Positions 33,078-41,967 of a stretch of DNA of 64,000 bases are shown in pieces (position 1 is the first letter of the stretch; every line of letters starts with the position of its first letter). Location: contig NZ_JBHXHV010000004.1 in the NCBI RefSeq assembly GCF_042726155.1, positions 310,001 to 374,000 on the forward strand, read 5' to 3'. This DNA comes from Leucobacter sp042726155. Its GTDB lineage: Bacteria > Actinomycetota > Actinomycetes > Actinomycetales > Microbacteriaceae. Made by a program: the position numbers and the translations under genes. A model generated the notes under the pieces. It ran no database searches. It saw only the letters and a program-made list of their open reading frames with translations, and had not been told where the DNA came from.

Positions 33078-33083
33078 TACGCT
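33078..33083 (+). promoter_or_regulatory. -10 element for leaderless transcript (gene at 33090)
   Basis: TACGCT, 6 nt before ATG 33090; identical hexamer and spacing to the gene at 18440. Confidence 0.6.
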
Positions 33084-33089
33084 GAGTGC

Positions 33090-33878
33090 ATGACCCAGAA
33101 CGAACCGCACCCCCGTCGCGCAGAGATCGAATGCTGGCTCACCGACATGGATGGCGTGCTGGTGCACGAGAACCGCGCCGTGCCCGGCGCCGCCGACCTG
33201 ATCAAGCACTGGCGCGAGAATGAGATCCCGTATCTCGTGCTCACCAACAACTCGATCTTCACGGCGCGCGACCTCAGCGCCCGGCTCGCAGCGTCGGGCA
33301 TCACCGTTCCCGAAGATCGCATCTGGACGAGCGCGCTCGCCACGGCGGCGTTTCTCAAACAGCAGCAGCCCGGCGGCTCGGCGTTTGTGATTGGTGAGGC
33401 GGGCATCCTGACCGCGATGCACGACGCCGGTTACGTCATGACCGAGTCAAACCCTGACTTCGTGGTCGTCGGTGAGACCCGCAACTACTCGTTCGAGGCG
33501 ATCACGAAGGCGATCCGGCTGATCATCGGCGGCGCGCGTTTCATCTCGACGAACCCCGACGCCACCGGCCCGAGCCACGAGGGCCCGCTGCCCGCGACGG
33601 GTGCCATCAACGCGCTCATCACGAAGGCGACGGGCAAGCAGCCGTACATCATCGGCAAGCCGAATCCGATGATGTTCCGTTCGGCGCTGAACCAGATCGG
33701 GGCCCACTCGCACAACACTGGCATGATCGGCGACCGCATGGACACCGACGTCGTCGCCGGCATCGAGGCGGGCCTGCACACGGTGCTCGTGATGACCGGC
33801 ATCTCGGATCGCGCGGAGATCGAGCGCTTCCCGTTCCGCCCCGACGAGGTGCTCGACTCGGTCGCCGACCTCCTGTAG
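33090..33878 (+). CDS. HAD-IIA family hydrolase (NagD/p-nitrophenylphosphatase-like)
   Basis: 262 aa. Motif I WLTDMDGVLVHENRAVPGA (Asp nucleophile), motif II VLTNNS, C2 cap, GKPNPMMF and motif IV MIGDRMDTDVVAGIEAG with the GIEAG that marks HAD-IIA. Phosphatase on small phosphorylated metabolites; substrate not evident. Leaderless start. Alone on its strand; the stop is followed by a 24-bp palindrome shared with the convergent GntR gene. Confidence 0.9.
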   Translation: MTQNEPHPRRAEIECWLTDMDGVLVHENRAVPGAADLIKHWRENEIPYLVLTNNSIFTARDLSARLAASGITVPEDRIWTSALATAAFLKQQQPGGSAFVIGEAGILTAMHDAGYVMTESNPDFVVVGETRNYSFEAITKAIRLIIGGARFISTNPDATGPSHEGPLPATGAINALITKATGKQPYIIGKPNPMMFRSALNQIGAHSHNTGMIGDRMDTDVVAGIEAGLHTVLVMTGISDRAEIERFPFRPDEVLDSVADLL

Positions 33879-33946
33879 CGCGCCGCGCCGCGGTCGGCCG
33901 CCGACCCCCTACCGACGGCCACCGGCCTCCGGCGTATCCCCTCGCA

Positions 33947-34004
33947 AGCGGGGTAACTTTCGACGCGTGTTGGCCCCGCGACACGCGTCGAAAGTTACCC
34001 CGCT
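33947..34004. repeat. Intergenic palindrome, family B copy 1
   Basis: 24-bp perfect arms (33947-33970 and 33981-34004; outer part AGCGGGGTAACT) with a 10-nt loop TGGCCCCGCG. At the convergent junction of the HAD gene and the GntR gene, so probably a bidirectional terminator as well. Confidence 0.85.
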
Positions 34005-34056
34005 CAGGCGCCTAGGAGGGGGGACGAGACGGAGCGGGCGAAGCAAGCAGCGCGGA

Positions 34057-34827
34057 TCACCCGGCGTTCGTCAGCCCCACGTACATTGAGTGGTGCAGCC
34101 CCTGCACGTGGGCTGCTGTGATGCGCGCGGCCGTTGCCGCGTCGTGCGCGGCGAGAGCGTCGATGATCGCACGATGTTCGACGTTGCTGTCGCGCAGCAG
34201 CCCCATGCTGTACGGCAAGAAGTAGGGGTCGAGCTCGGCGTTGACCCGGTCGACGAGCGGCGTCGCGCGCGGCGTCTGCGCGGCCTCGACGACGAGCCGG
34301 TGAAACGCCCGGTCGAGGTTGCGAAACTCCGCCCAGCTGTCGGTGGCAGCCATTCGGGAGGCGAGATCCCGCAACTCTACGAGCTGCTCGTCACTGCGAG
34401 TCACCGCCGCGAGCGCCGCGAAGCCAGCTTCGAGCACGGCCCGTTCGTCAATCAGCGTGTGCACGCGCGAGTCGTCGTCGAGAAACGACTGCACGGGGGC
34501 GTCGGCGCCGTGGTGCGCGCCCTCCGGCGACGGCGCGGGCCTGACGTAACTGCCGCCGTACCGACCGGGGCGGCGCACGATCACGCCCTCCTCCTGGAGC
34601 ACCGCGAGCCCGCGCGTCACCGACGCGGCGCTCACCCCGAACGACTCGGCCATCTCGTCGGCCGGTGGCAACCGCTCGTTCGGTTGCAGCAGCCCGAGGT
34701 TAATCGCCAGTGTGAGGCGCGCCCGCACGGTGTCGATCGCACTCAGGCGTGAAATCGCCGCCAGACGCGGAGCCGAAAGCGGGTCGTGGCGATCCTGCCC
34801 CGCCTCGCGCGTCACTGCACCGGTCAT
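34057..34827 (-). CDS. GntR-family (FadR/FCD) transcriptional regulator
   Basis: 256 aa. N-terminal wHTH: LTLAINLGLLQPNERLPPAD, EMAESFGVSAASVTRGLAVL, EEGVIVRRPGRYGGSYV. C-terminal FCD effector domain with metal-binding pattern (ELRDLASRMA, FHRLVVEAAQ, EHRAIIDAL, AHVQGLHHSM). Start ATG 34827, 6 nt after TAAGCT, is leaderless. Likely controls the APC permease and amidase genes next to it, 16 nt upstream of its own start on the same strand. Confidence 0.88.
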   Translation of the reverse strand: MTGAVTREAGQDRHDPLSAPRLAAISRLSAIDTVRARLTLAINLGLLQPNERLPPADEMAESFGVSAASVTRGLAVLQEEGVIVRRPGRYGGSYVRPAPSPEGAHHGADAPVQSFLDDDSRVHTLIDERAVLEAGFAALAAVTRSDEQLVELRDLASRMAATDSWAEFRNLDRAFHRLVVEAAQTPRATPLVDRVNAELDPYFLPYSMGLLRDSNVEHRAIIDALAAHDAATAARITAAHVQGLHHSMYVGLTNAG

Positions 34828-34833
34828 CCCGTC

Positions 34834-34839
34834 AGCTTA
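34834..34839 (-). promoter_or_regulatory. -10 element for GntR leaderless transcript
   Basis: TAAGCT on the minus strand, 6 nt before ATG 34827; it sits in the 16-nt gap after the APC permease stop. Confidence 0.5.
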
Positions 34840-34843
34840 CGCG

Positions 34844-36346
34844 TTACCCGGCTTCGGCCTCCAACACACGATCGAGCTGAATGTCGACCGTGCGACCGCC
34901 GTCCTTTCGGTTCACGATCGCGCCGACAATGAGCGCGAGCGGCGGAATCAGCGCGAGCACCACGCTCACCGCCACGCTGCCGCTCGTCACCATCGTGAAG
35001 TTCGAGAGCACAAGCCACGTCGAGACACCGAGCGCGAACACCGCGATGATCGGAACGATGGTGCCGGTCCACACATTCTTGCGCAGGCGCGGATTCCGCA
35101 GGAAGAACACAACCACCGCCGCTGTCGTCAACAGCATCATCATCACCATGCCGATCGTGGCGACGCCCGCCATGAATCCGAACACCTGCACGAGTGGATC
35201 AAGCCCGATCACCACGAAGATCACGACAATCACGAGTGCCGTAATGCTCTGCACGAACGACGAGAATGCCGGGCTGTGATGCTTCGGGTGCACGCGCCCG
35301 AGCCGCGCCGGCATCGAGCCGATCTTCGCGAGCGCGAACTGGTAGCGCGCGACGATGTTGTGGAAACTGAGCACGCACGCGAACAGGCTCGTGATCAGCA
35401 GAATCTGCATCATGCTGCGGGTGAGTGACCCGGCGAAGTCTCCGGCGGTATCGAGCATCATGTTCTTCGTCCCGAACAGGGTCTGCTGCGCCACATCGGT
35501 GACGTTGCTCGGTCCGGCCGCGACGACGAGCACCCACACCGAGAGTGTGTAGAAGACGCCGATGATTCCGACGGCGAGATAGGTGGCCCGCGGAATGGTA
35601 CGGCTGGGATCCCGCGCCTCGTCCCGGTAGATCGCCGTTGATTCAAAGCCGATGAACCCGGTCAGCGCAAAGAGCACGGCGACGCCGAGACCCGAGGTCA
35701 GAAACACGTGCGGGTCGAACGACTCGACCGAGCGCCCCTCGGGGCCGCCGTTCACGAGCACTGCGACATTCACGATCATCATCACGAGCATTTCGAGCGC
35801 GAGGGCGACGCCCAGCACCTTCGATGACAGATCGATGTGGCGGTAGCCGAGCACGCCGACGATTATCAGCGCGAGAATCGCGAACACCGACCAGTGAATC
35901 TCGGGTCCGCCGTAGTGCCGCACGAGATCCATCACCGCCCAGCCCATGTAGCCGTAGATGCCCGCCTGGATAGCGGTGTAGGCGATGAGCGCGACGTACG
36001 CGGTGCCCATGCCGAGCCGGCTGCCGAGGCCGATGGTGACGTAGCTGAAGAACGCGCCCGCCTCCTTCACGAACGGCGTCATGGCGACGAAGCCGACCGC
36101 AAACAGCAGCAGCACGATCGAGGCGAGCAGGAAGCCGACGGGCGCCCCCGCGCCATTTCCCTGGCCGATCGCGAGCGGGGCGTTGCCGCCGATCACGGTG
36201 AGCGGCGCGGCCGCGGCGATCACCATGAAGGCGATGCTGCCCGTGCCGAGATTGCCGGTGAGGCGGGAGCGCTGTGCGGGAGCGTTGGCAGCGGTATCTG
36301 CCGCGCCGGTCGTGGCGGCGCGGGTCGCCGGGGTCTCGTGTGTCAT
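34844..36346 (-). CDS. APC-family amino-acid permease
   Basis: 500 aa, about 12 transmembrane helices. APC-superfamily pattern: GSIAFMVIAAAAPLTVIGGN at the first helix, FIGFESTAIYRDEARDPSRT after helix 6 and HNIVARYQFALAKIGSMPAR. Imports an amino acid or amine by proton symport; specificity unknown. ATG 36346 has GAGGAAG upstream. Lies between a nitrilase-type amidase and a GntR regulator on the same strand. Confidence 0.92.
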   Translation of the reverse strand: MTHETPATRAATTGAADTAANAPAQRSRLTGNLGTGSIAFMVIAAAAPLTVIGGNAPLAIGQGNGAGAPVGFLLASIVLLLFAVGFVAMTPFVKEAGAFFSYVTIGLGSRLGMGTAYVALIAYTAIQAGIYGYMGWAVMDLVRHYGGPEIHWSVFAILALIIVGVLGYRHIDLSSKVLGVALALEMLVMMIVNVAVLVNGGPEGRSVESFDPHVFLTSGLGVAVLFALTGFIGFESTAIYRDEARDPSRTIPRATYLAVGIIGVFYTLSVWVLVVAAGPSNVTDVAQQTLFGTKNMMLDTAGDFAGSLTRSMMQILLITSLFACVLSFHNIVARYQFALAKIGSMPARLGRVHPKHHSPAFSSFVQSITALVIVVIFVVIGLDPLVQVFGFMAGVATIGMVMMMLLTTAAVVVFFLRNPRLRKNVWTGTIVPIIAVFALGVSTWLVLSNFTMVTSGSVAVSVVLALIPPLALIVGAIVNRKDGGRTVDIQLDRVLEAEAG

Positions 36347-36422
36347 GGAACTTCCTCGTTCAGTGATGGGTGGGATGCGCGACGCCTCCGTGGTCGGTAC
36401 TCACGGAGACATCAGTGCTGGA

Positions 36423-37319
36423 TCAGGGCAGCGCGTCGCCCCGAAACAGCTCTCGGCGCACCTCTGCGAGATACGGATTCTGGGCACGCGCGGCGGCGCG
36501 CTCGGCGCGGTCGACCTCTGCAATGAGCAGGGCCTCCCCCGCCGCGTCGGCCTGCGCGAGGTGGGTACCGAGGGGCCCGGCGATCACGCTGCGCCCCACG
36601 TACTCAAGTTCGCCGTCGGGGCCGTGCTGATTCGCGTAGGCGACGTAGAGCGAGTTCTCCCACGCGCGCACGCGGATCACGTGTTCGTTCACGAAGCGAT
36701 ACGGTTCCATTTGCGCGGTGGGAACGGCGACGAGATCTGCCCCGGCGTGCCCCGCTGCGCGAACCGTCTCGGGGAATTCGACGTCGAAACAGATCAGGAT
36801 CGCGATTCGGTGGCCCCGGTACTCCGCAATCGTCAGTGGCTCGTCGCCCGCCACGAACATGTCGCGGTCGAGATCGCCGAAGAGCTGGATCTTGCGGTGC
36901 TTCGCCAGCACCGCACCCGTATCGTCGATGAGCCAGGCTGAATTGGCGACGGGCGCCGACGCGGGATCGGGATCGGGATCGGGATCTGCGGCTTGCGCTT
37001 CAGCGCCGCCCAGCAGTTCGGCGCCGCTCAGCAGTTCGGCGCCGCTCAGCAGTTCAGGGCCGCCCGCGACGATGGCGATCGCGTGCCGACGCGAGATGTC
37101 GCGCACGCGCTCGAGCGGTTCGGTCGCGGCGAGGCCGCGCACGGTCGCACCAATGTTGTAGCCGGTGACGAACATCTCTGGCGTGATGAGTAATTCAACG
37201 CCCTGTTCGGCGGCGGTACGCGCGGCGGCGTCGAGGGCGGCGAGATTGGCGGCGGCGTCCGCGGCAACGCTGGCGGCCTGCCACACGGCGATCTTCAGGG
37301 GTCGAACAGCATCGGTCAT
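36423..37319 (-). CDS. Carbon-nitrogen hydrolase (nitrilase superfamily amidase)
   Basis: 298 aa from ATG 37319. Catalytic triad visible: Glu in LLITPEMFVTGYN, Lys in LAKHRKIQLFGD, Cys in ILICFDVEFPE. A second Glu lies in the AWENSLYVAYANQ helix. It hydrolyses an amide or carbamoyl C-N bond in the cytosol. Odd feature: between the first strands and the Lys motif is an inserted low-complexity loop (ELLSGAELLSGAELLGGAE, then DPDPDPDP) encoded by three 18-bp repeats (37003-37056) and four GGGATC units (36963-36986). Upstream of the APC permease, so possibly it breaks down the transported amide. Confidence 0.88.
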   Translation of the reverse strand: MTDAVRPLKIAVWQAASVAADAAANLAALDAAARTAAEQGVELLITPEMFVTGYNIGATVRGLAATEPLERVRDISRRHAIAIVAGGPELLSGAELLSGAELLGGAEAQAADPDPDPDPASAPVANSAWLIDDTGAVLAKHRKIQLFGDLDRDMFVAGDEPLTIAEYRGHRIAILICFDVEFPETVRAAGHAGADLVAVPTAQMEPYRFVNEHVIRVRAWENSLYVAYANQHGPDGELEYVGRSVIAGPLGTHLAQADAAGEALLIAEVDRAERAAARAQNPYLAEVRRELFRGDALP

Positions 37320-37388
37320 CTCATCATTGAACCACAATTATGCCCAAATGAAACAATTAAAATCTCGCGGGCCCCCACCCAAACCGCG

Positions 37389-37444
37389 AGCGGGGTAACT
37401 TGTGGCGCGTGTTGCGCCCGCAACACGCGTCGAAAGTTACCCCG
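37389..37444. repeat. Intergenic palindrome, family B copy 2
   Basis: 25-bp arms at 37389-37413 and 37420-37444 with three mismatches near the middle (outer part GCGGGGTAACTT), 6-nt loop. Immediately left of the assembly gap. Confidence 0.8.
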
Positions 37445-37472
37445 CACGCGAAGAGGCGGAGGGAGGGGTGGG

Positions 37473-37482
37473 GNNNNNNNNN
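37473..37482. other. Assembly gap (10 N)
   Basis: Ten undetermined bases flanked by C-rich and G-rich homopolymers; a scaffold join of unknown true size. Confidence 0.97.
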
Positions 37483-37563
37483 NCGCCGCCCCCCCCCCCA
37501 CCCCGGGGGGGTCTATTTGGTGGCCGTGTTGGGCCCCCCAACCCCCGGACTCTCTCCCCCCGG

Positions 37564-37608
<45 letters not shown>

Positions 37609-37626
37609 AGCGAGGGAGCGCTCGCG

Positions 37627-38403
37627 TTAGGCTTTCGTGCGGAGCTTGCGGACGAGCATCTGCACCAGAATGAAGCCGAGGTAGACCGAGAACGCGACGT
37701 TGCCCCAGAACGGGTCGATCCACACCGCGAAGAAGTTGCCAATCGGCACGCACACGCAGGCGCCGAGTCCGACGATCGCCGCCGCGCGCAGGTCAACGTT
37801 CTTGCGCCGGAAGTTGCCGATCGTGCCCGAGATCGACCCCGGAATCATCATCAAAAGCGACGTGCCCTTCGCCACCAGGTCGCTCGCGCTGAAGAAGAAC
37901 ATCAGCACCGGCACGACCACCACGCCACCGCCGACGCCCAGCAGCCCCGAGAGCACGCCCGTAATGAAGCCCGTCACGATCAGCATCACCACGGTCAGCG
38001 TCGTGAGCTCAATCTCATCACCGCGCTGCGGTACCACGAACCACAGGCTCACGATCACGACCGCGAGAAACCCCATGAAACCCCACTGAATCGCGCCGAC
38101 CGGCAACTTCGCGAGCAGCGCGCTGCCCACCTGCGCGCCGATCACGATTCCGATCGCCAGGCACGCTCCCGAGATCCAGTCAACGTGCCCCTGCAGTCCG
38201 TAGGTTGTCGCGCCGACAATCGCGGTGGGCAGGATCGCCGCAACCGACGTGCCCGCCGACAGTTTCTGCGGCATGCTCAACCACAGCGCGAGCGCCGGCA
38301 CGATGATGGTGCCGCCCCCGATCCCGAACAGCCCGGAGAGGATGCCGCCGGCGATACCGACGAGGATGAGGGGAAGAAACCCGGGGCGGGCAATCTGGTT
38401 CAT
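37627..38403 (-). CDS. TauE/SafE-family sulfite/organosulfur exporter
   Basis: 258 aa, eight predicted helices in two related halves: PLILVGIAGGILSGLFGIGGG and MLIVTGFITGVLSGLLGVGGG are the duplicated TauE motifs (G-x-GGG). The family exports sulfite, sulfoacetate or similar anions. ATG 38403 is preferred to a TTG 15 nt upstream; GAGAAA lies before it. It is 71 nt downstream of the gamma-glutamyltransferase-like gene, suggesting that the locus handles a sulfur-containing gamma-glutamyl compound. Confidence 0.9.
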   Translation of the reverse strand: MNQIARPGFLPLILVGIAGGILSGLFGIGGGTIIVPALALWLSMPQKLSAGTSVAAILPTAIVGATTYGLQGHVDWISGACLAIGIVIGAQVGSALLAKLPVGAIQWGFMGFLAVVIVSLWFVVPQRGDEIELTTLTVVMLIVTGFITGVLSGLLGVGGGVVVVPVLMFFFSASDLVAKGTSLLMMIPGSISGTIGNFRRKNVDLRAAAIVGLGACVCVPIGNFFAVWIDPFWGNVAFSVYLGFILVQMLVRKLRTKA

Positions 38404-38474
38404 GTGCTGCTTTCTCAAGTGCGTACTGCTGAAGTGAGCGTCAGGGTGGCGGGCGAGACGGCCAGCCAGAGGAG

Positions 38475-40010
38475 TCAGACCACGATGGCCGAACCGTCGG
38501 ATCGCGGATCGCTTGCCGCGTCGACGCCGTCCGCGGTGAGGCGAATCAGGTTCGAGTGGCCCAGATCTTCGGTCACGGGCGGCACTACCTTCAGTGGGAA
38601 CCCCGCTGTGGCGATCGCCTCGTGCACCTCGCCGGGCACGTCCTCCTCGATGGTAACGCGCACGACACCGTCGACGCCGGGCTCGTCGACGATCCAGCGC
38701 GGCGCGTGCGTCGCTGCCTCGGGTGACGCCCCGGCCAACGACCGCAACAGCAACTGGGTGTGGATTTGCGGCTGCGCCGATCCACCCATCGTCGCTGGCA
38801 CCCAGGCCAGCTCGTCGCCGCGCAGCACGAGCACCGGCATCAGCGTGTGACGCGGGCGCTTGCCCGGGCCGAAGGCGTTCGGATGCACGGGGTCGAGCGA
38901 GAACGAGGTGCCACGATTTTGAAAGAGGATGCCCGTCTCGGGTTCGAGCACGGCCGATCCGAATCCGAAGTACACCGAGTTGATGAGTGAGATCGCCCAG
39001 CCGTCTGCGCTCACGGCACTCAGCCCGACGGTGTCACCACTCGGCTTCGCCTCGCGCACGGGCGGGTGCGCCGGAGCATCGGCCGCGATCAGTTCGGCGC
39101 CGGTCGCGCCTCCGAACCTCGGGTCGGCAAGCGACGCAGCACGCACCGCGTTGCTCGCGCGGAACGACTGTGCGAGCGCTCCGGCGCCCGCGCCGAGCGG
39201 ATCCGAAATGCCAGCGGCAATGTCGCGCAGCGCGCGCAACAGCATGAAGCCGGAGGTGTTGGGCGGCCCGGTCAGCACGCGGTGCTCACCGAAGGATCCT
39301 TCGAGAGGCTCGCCCCACTCTGGGGTGTACGCCGCGGTATCGCTGAGCGAGATTTTCGATCCGAGTCTCTGCAGCCCCGCCGTCCACTGCTCAGCGAGCG
39401 ACCCCTCATAGAACTCCGCGGCACCGCCAGCTGCGAGACGCTTCAGCGACTCCGCGAGGGCGGGCTGCACGAGCGGTGCACCCTCGACGAGCGGGAGGCC
39501 GCCATCGAAGAAGACGCCGCGGCACCCCGGATCAAGTTCGAGCACCTCACGGTTCTCAACGATGGCGGCGGCAACGGAGCGAGCCGTCGGCACGCCATCC
39601 TCGGCGTGCCGGGTCGCCGCCTCGAGGTGCTGATCCCAGCGCCGCGTCGCGCCGTACTCGTGTAGCGCGTGCCAGCCGCGCACGCCGCCTGGCACCGTGA
39701 CGGTGTCGATGCCGCGCAGCGGCAACAGGTCACCGTAGCGCTCCCGCAGCACGTCGAGAGACTGCGCACCGGGCGCAGTGCCGGTGGCGTTGAGAAACCT
39801 CACCTCGCCCGACGGGCTGCGCACGAGTGCGACCAGATCGCCGCCGAGGGCTACATTGTTCGGGTATACGACGCAGAGGGTTGCCGCAGCGGCGATCGCG
39901 GCATCGATGGCATTGCCGCCCGCGCGCAGCACCTCAGCGCCCGCCTCGGTCGCGAGGTGGTGCGAGGTGGAAATGGCGCCGCGGGCCGCCGACTCTGTGG
40001 GAGTGGTCAT
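38475..40010 (-). CDS. Gamma-glutamyltransferase-family (Ntn hydrolase) protein, cytoplasmic
   Basis: 511 aa. Family landmarks: ATEAGAEVLRAGGNAIDAAI at the start, VTVPGGVRGWHALHEYG, the autocleavage/catalytic Thr in SGDTVGLSAVSADGWAIS, SVYFGFGSAVLEPETGILFQ and PATMGGSAQPQI. It should self-cleave before that Thr into two subunits and transfer or hydrolyse gamma-glutamyl (or acyl) groups. No signal peptide, unlike classical periplasmic GGT, so the substrate must be imported. Starts by ATGA overlap with the GntR gene and divergent from an amino-acid ABC importer. Confidence 0.9.
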   Translation of the reverse strand: MTTPTESAARGAISTSHHLATEAGAEVLRAGGNAIDAAIAAAATLCVVYPNNVALGGDLVALVRSPSGEVRFLNATGTAPGAQSLDVLRERYGDLLPLRGIDTVTVPGGVRGWHALHEYGATRRWDQHLEAATRHAEDGVPTARSVAAAIVENREVLELDPGCRGVFFDGGLPLVEGAPLVQPALAESLKRLAAGGAAEFYEGSLAEQWTAGLQRLGSKISLSDTAAYTPEWGEPLEGSFGEHRVLTGPPNTSGFMLLRALRDIAAGISDPLGAGAGALAQSFRASNAVRAASLADPRFGGATGAELIAADAPAHPPVREAKPSGDTVGLSAVSADGWAISLINSVYFGFGSAVLEPETGILFQNRGTSFSLDPVHPNAFGPGKRPRHTLMPVLVLRGDELAWVPATMGGSAQPQIHTQLLLRSLAGASPEAATHAPRWIVDEPGVDGVVRVTIEEDVPGEVHEAIATAGFPLKVVPPVTEDLGHSNLIRLTADGVDAASDPRSDGSAIVV

Positions 40011-40744
40011 GCTGAGGGATCCTCCTGTGTCGTCGCGGCGTGCGCGATCTGGCTACTGATATCGAGCACGTGCGCCCGCGCCTCTTCCTCGGCGCGCTCG
40101 GCGTCGCCCGCCGAGATCGCCTCGAAGATGCGACGGTGGGCGATACTCGAGGCTTGGCGACGTGCCTTGGTTTGGTAGCGCCCGGCACGGCTCGGCGCGA
40201 TCTGCTGAGCGATCTGCTCGTTGATCAGCTCAAGCAGCGGATTATGCGCGTACTGCGCGATGGCCTGGTGAAAGGCGCGGTCGAGTTCGGCGTAACGCTC
40301 CTTGGTGACGTCGACCTCCATGGCCTCGACCAGCTCGCGCAACTGCGCCAGATCTCGCGCCGTCGCCCGCGTGGCAGTGATGCCCGCGATCGGAGGCTCG
40401 ACGATGGCGCGCAGCTCCATGATGTCGTGCAGTTCGGGCCGCAGCGCTGCCAGCTTGCCGAGCGCGCCGTCAGAGACGTCGGCTCGTTCGCCGGGGCTGA
40501 GCACGATCGTTCCGCGCCCGGGGCGGCGATCAATGAGGCCGCGATTCTCGAGCTCGCGCAGGCCCTCGCGGATGGAGACGCGCGAGACGCCGAAGTGCTC
40601 GGCCAGTTCGCGCTCGGGCGGCAGGCGCTCCCCCGGGGCGAGCTTGCCGTCGAGGATCAACCGCTCGATGTCGACGGAGAGGCGATCGGGCAGCGAGAGC
40701 GTCGTTGCTCGACCGATGTCATTCCAGTCCACGTGCGCCTCCAT
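40007..40744 (-). CDS. GntR-family (FadR/FCD) transcriptional regulator
   Basis: 245 aa. wHTH: LSVDIERLILDGKLAPGERL, ELAEHFGVSRVSIREGLREL, ENRGLIDRRPGRGTIVL. FCD domain: LHDIMELRAIVEP, ELDRAFHQAIAQYAHNP and AHRRIFEAISAGD. Stop overlaps the GGT start as ATGA. The divergent promoter region carries GTTGGTC-T-GACCAAC, the operator shape used by this regulator family (PdhR/LldR-like TTGGT-N3-ACCAA), so it very likely governs the ABC importer. Confidence 0.9.
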   Translation of the reverse strand: MEAHVDWNDIGRATTLSLPDRLSVDIERLILDGKLAPGERLPPERELAEHFGVSRVSIREGLRELENRGLIDRRPGRGTIVLSPGERADVSDGALGKLAALRPELHDIMELRAIVEPPIAGITATRATARDLAQLRELVEAMEVDVTKERYAELDRAFHQAIAQYAHNPLLELINEQIAQQIAPSRAGRYQTKARRQASSIAHRRIFEAISAGDAERAEEEARAHVLDISSQIAHAATTQEDPSA

Positions 40745-40840
40745 TGTGCTCGCGAGATACGGCCTGTGCTCTCGTGATGCTATCTGAACCGATCTTCACC
40801 GGTGTCTGTGTTTCAGTTCCGTTTCGACTCGGCCTGCCCG

Positions 40841-40870
40841 TTGACGCGGGAGCCGATACCGGGGTATGTT
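40841..40870 (+). promoter_or_regulatory. Promoter of amino-acid importer operon
   Basis: TTGACG (40841-40846), 18-nt spacer, TATGTT (40865-40870). The predicted start near 40877 places the GntR operator within the first 25 transcribed bases. Confidence 0.55.
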
Positions 40871-40885
40871 CCATTCAGTTCATCC

Positions 40886-40900
40886 GTTGGTCTGACCAAC
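40886..40900. promoter_or_regulatory. GntR/FadR-type operator
   Basis: GTTGGTCTGACCAAC: perfect 7-1-7 palindrome matching the TTGGT-N3-ACCAA form of FadR-subfamily GntR sites, just downstream of the importer promoter and divergent from the GntR gene. Confidence 0.65.
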
Positions 40901-40985
40901 TGCTGATCGAGCATACACCCGTAACATCCGGGATATGCAACCTTTCCCCCGGCACCCGCCGGGGTCACCGAATGGAGAAATCATC

Positions 40986-41885
40986 GTGGCTTTCCCCCCA
41001 CTCGCGCGGCGCTCCGCCCCCGCGCTCGCCCTGGTCGCAGCTGCGGGCCTTGCGCTCTCGCTGGCCGCCTGCACCGTCACCTCGAATGACTCAAGCGACG
41101 CCGGTGCCAGCGACAAGGGTGATTCGGGCTCAACCGAGACCACCCTCGCTCCGCCGACCATCATTAAGGACGGCACACTCACCATCTGCACCGGTGACAG
41201 CGCGCCCAACATCTTCTACGACGACAACAACGAACTGCAGGGCGTCGAAATCGACATCGCCAACGCGATGGCCGACAAGCTCGGCGTCACGACCACCCTC
41301 GGCGAGTACGCATTCGCCGGCCTCATTCCGGCCCTTCAGGCAAAGCAGTGCGACGTCATCATGGGTTCGCTCTACATCAAGCCCGAGCGCGAAGAGATCG
41401 CGAACTTCGTGCCGTACCTCTACTCCGGCACGGCAGTCGCGGTGAACAAAGCAAACCCGAAGAAGGTCACCGGCTTCGACGATTCACTCTGCGGCACGAA
41501 GGTCGTCGGCATCACGGGCGCTACGGGCGCCGCATCGGCGCAAGAGAAGTCAGACGAGTGCGTCGCAGACGGCAAGCAGCCGCTGAACATCACCCTCGTC
41601 GACGAGGGAACGAACGCACTGCAGCAGGTCCTCGCGAAGCAGGCCGATGCGTTCATCGACACCACCGAGATCGTCAGCTACTACGAGAAGCAGTCAGACG
41701 GCGATCTGATGGCCATCGGTAAGCCGTTCGGCAAGATTCGCATCGGGGCAGCGACGCTGAAGGACAACACCGAGCTGAACACCGCCCTCGACGACGCCTT
41801 CGCGGCGATCGTTGACGACGGCACCTACGCCGACATCCTCGCCAAGTGGGGCGTCGAGTCGAACGACATCACCCAGCCCGAGTAA
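40986..41885 (+). CDS. ABC transporter substrate-binding lipoprotein, polar amino acid (SBP family 3)
   Basis: 299 aa from GTG 40986, which has GGAGAAA 5 nt upstream. Signal peptide and lipobox LSLAAC. Acidic Ser/Asp linker, then the SBP_bac_3 fold: IIKDGTLTICTGDSAPNIFY, GVEIDIANAMADKLGVTT, AFAGLIPALQAKQCDVIMGS and DGTYADILAKWGV. Two Cys pairs could form disulfides. Binds an amino acid outside the cell. First gene of an operon with permease and ATPase. Confidence 0.93.
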   Translation: MAFPPLARRSAPALALVAAAGLALSLAACTVTSNDSSDAGASDKGDSGSTETTLAPPTIIKDGTLTICTGDSAPNIFYDDNNELQGVEIDIANAMADKLGVTTTLGEYAFAGLIPALQAKQCDVIMGSLYIKPEREEIANFVPYLYSGTAVAVNKANPKKVTGFDDSLCGTKVVGITGATGAASAQEKSDECVADGKQPLNITLVDEGTNALQQVLAKQADAFIDTTEIVSYYEKQSDGDLMAIGKPFGKIRIGAATLKDNTELNTALDDAFAAIVDDGTYADILAKWGVESNDITQPE

Positions 41886-41967
41886 CCCCTCGTTCGCGGC
41901 GGCCGGTGCGGCCGCGTCACTCCGGCCCACCGACCACCGCGAACATCGGCAACAGGAAAGTTAGCTT

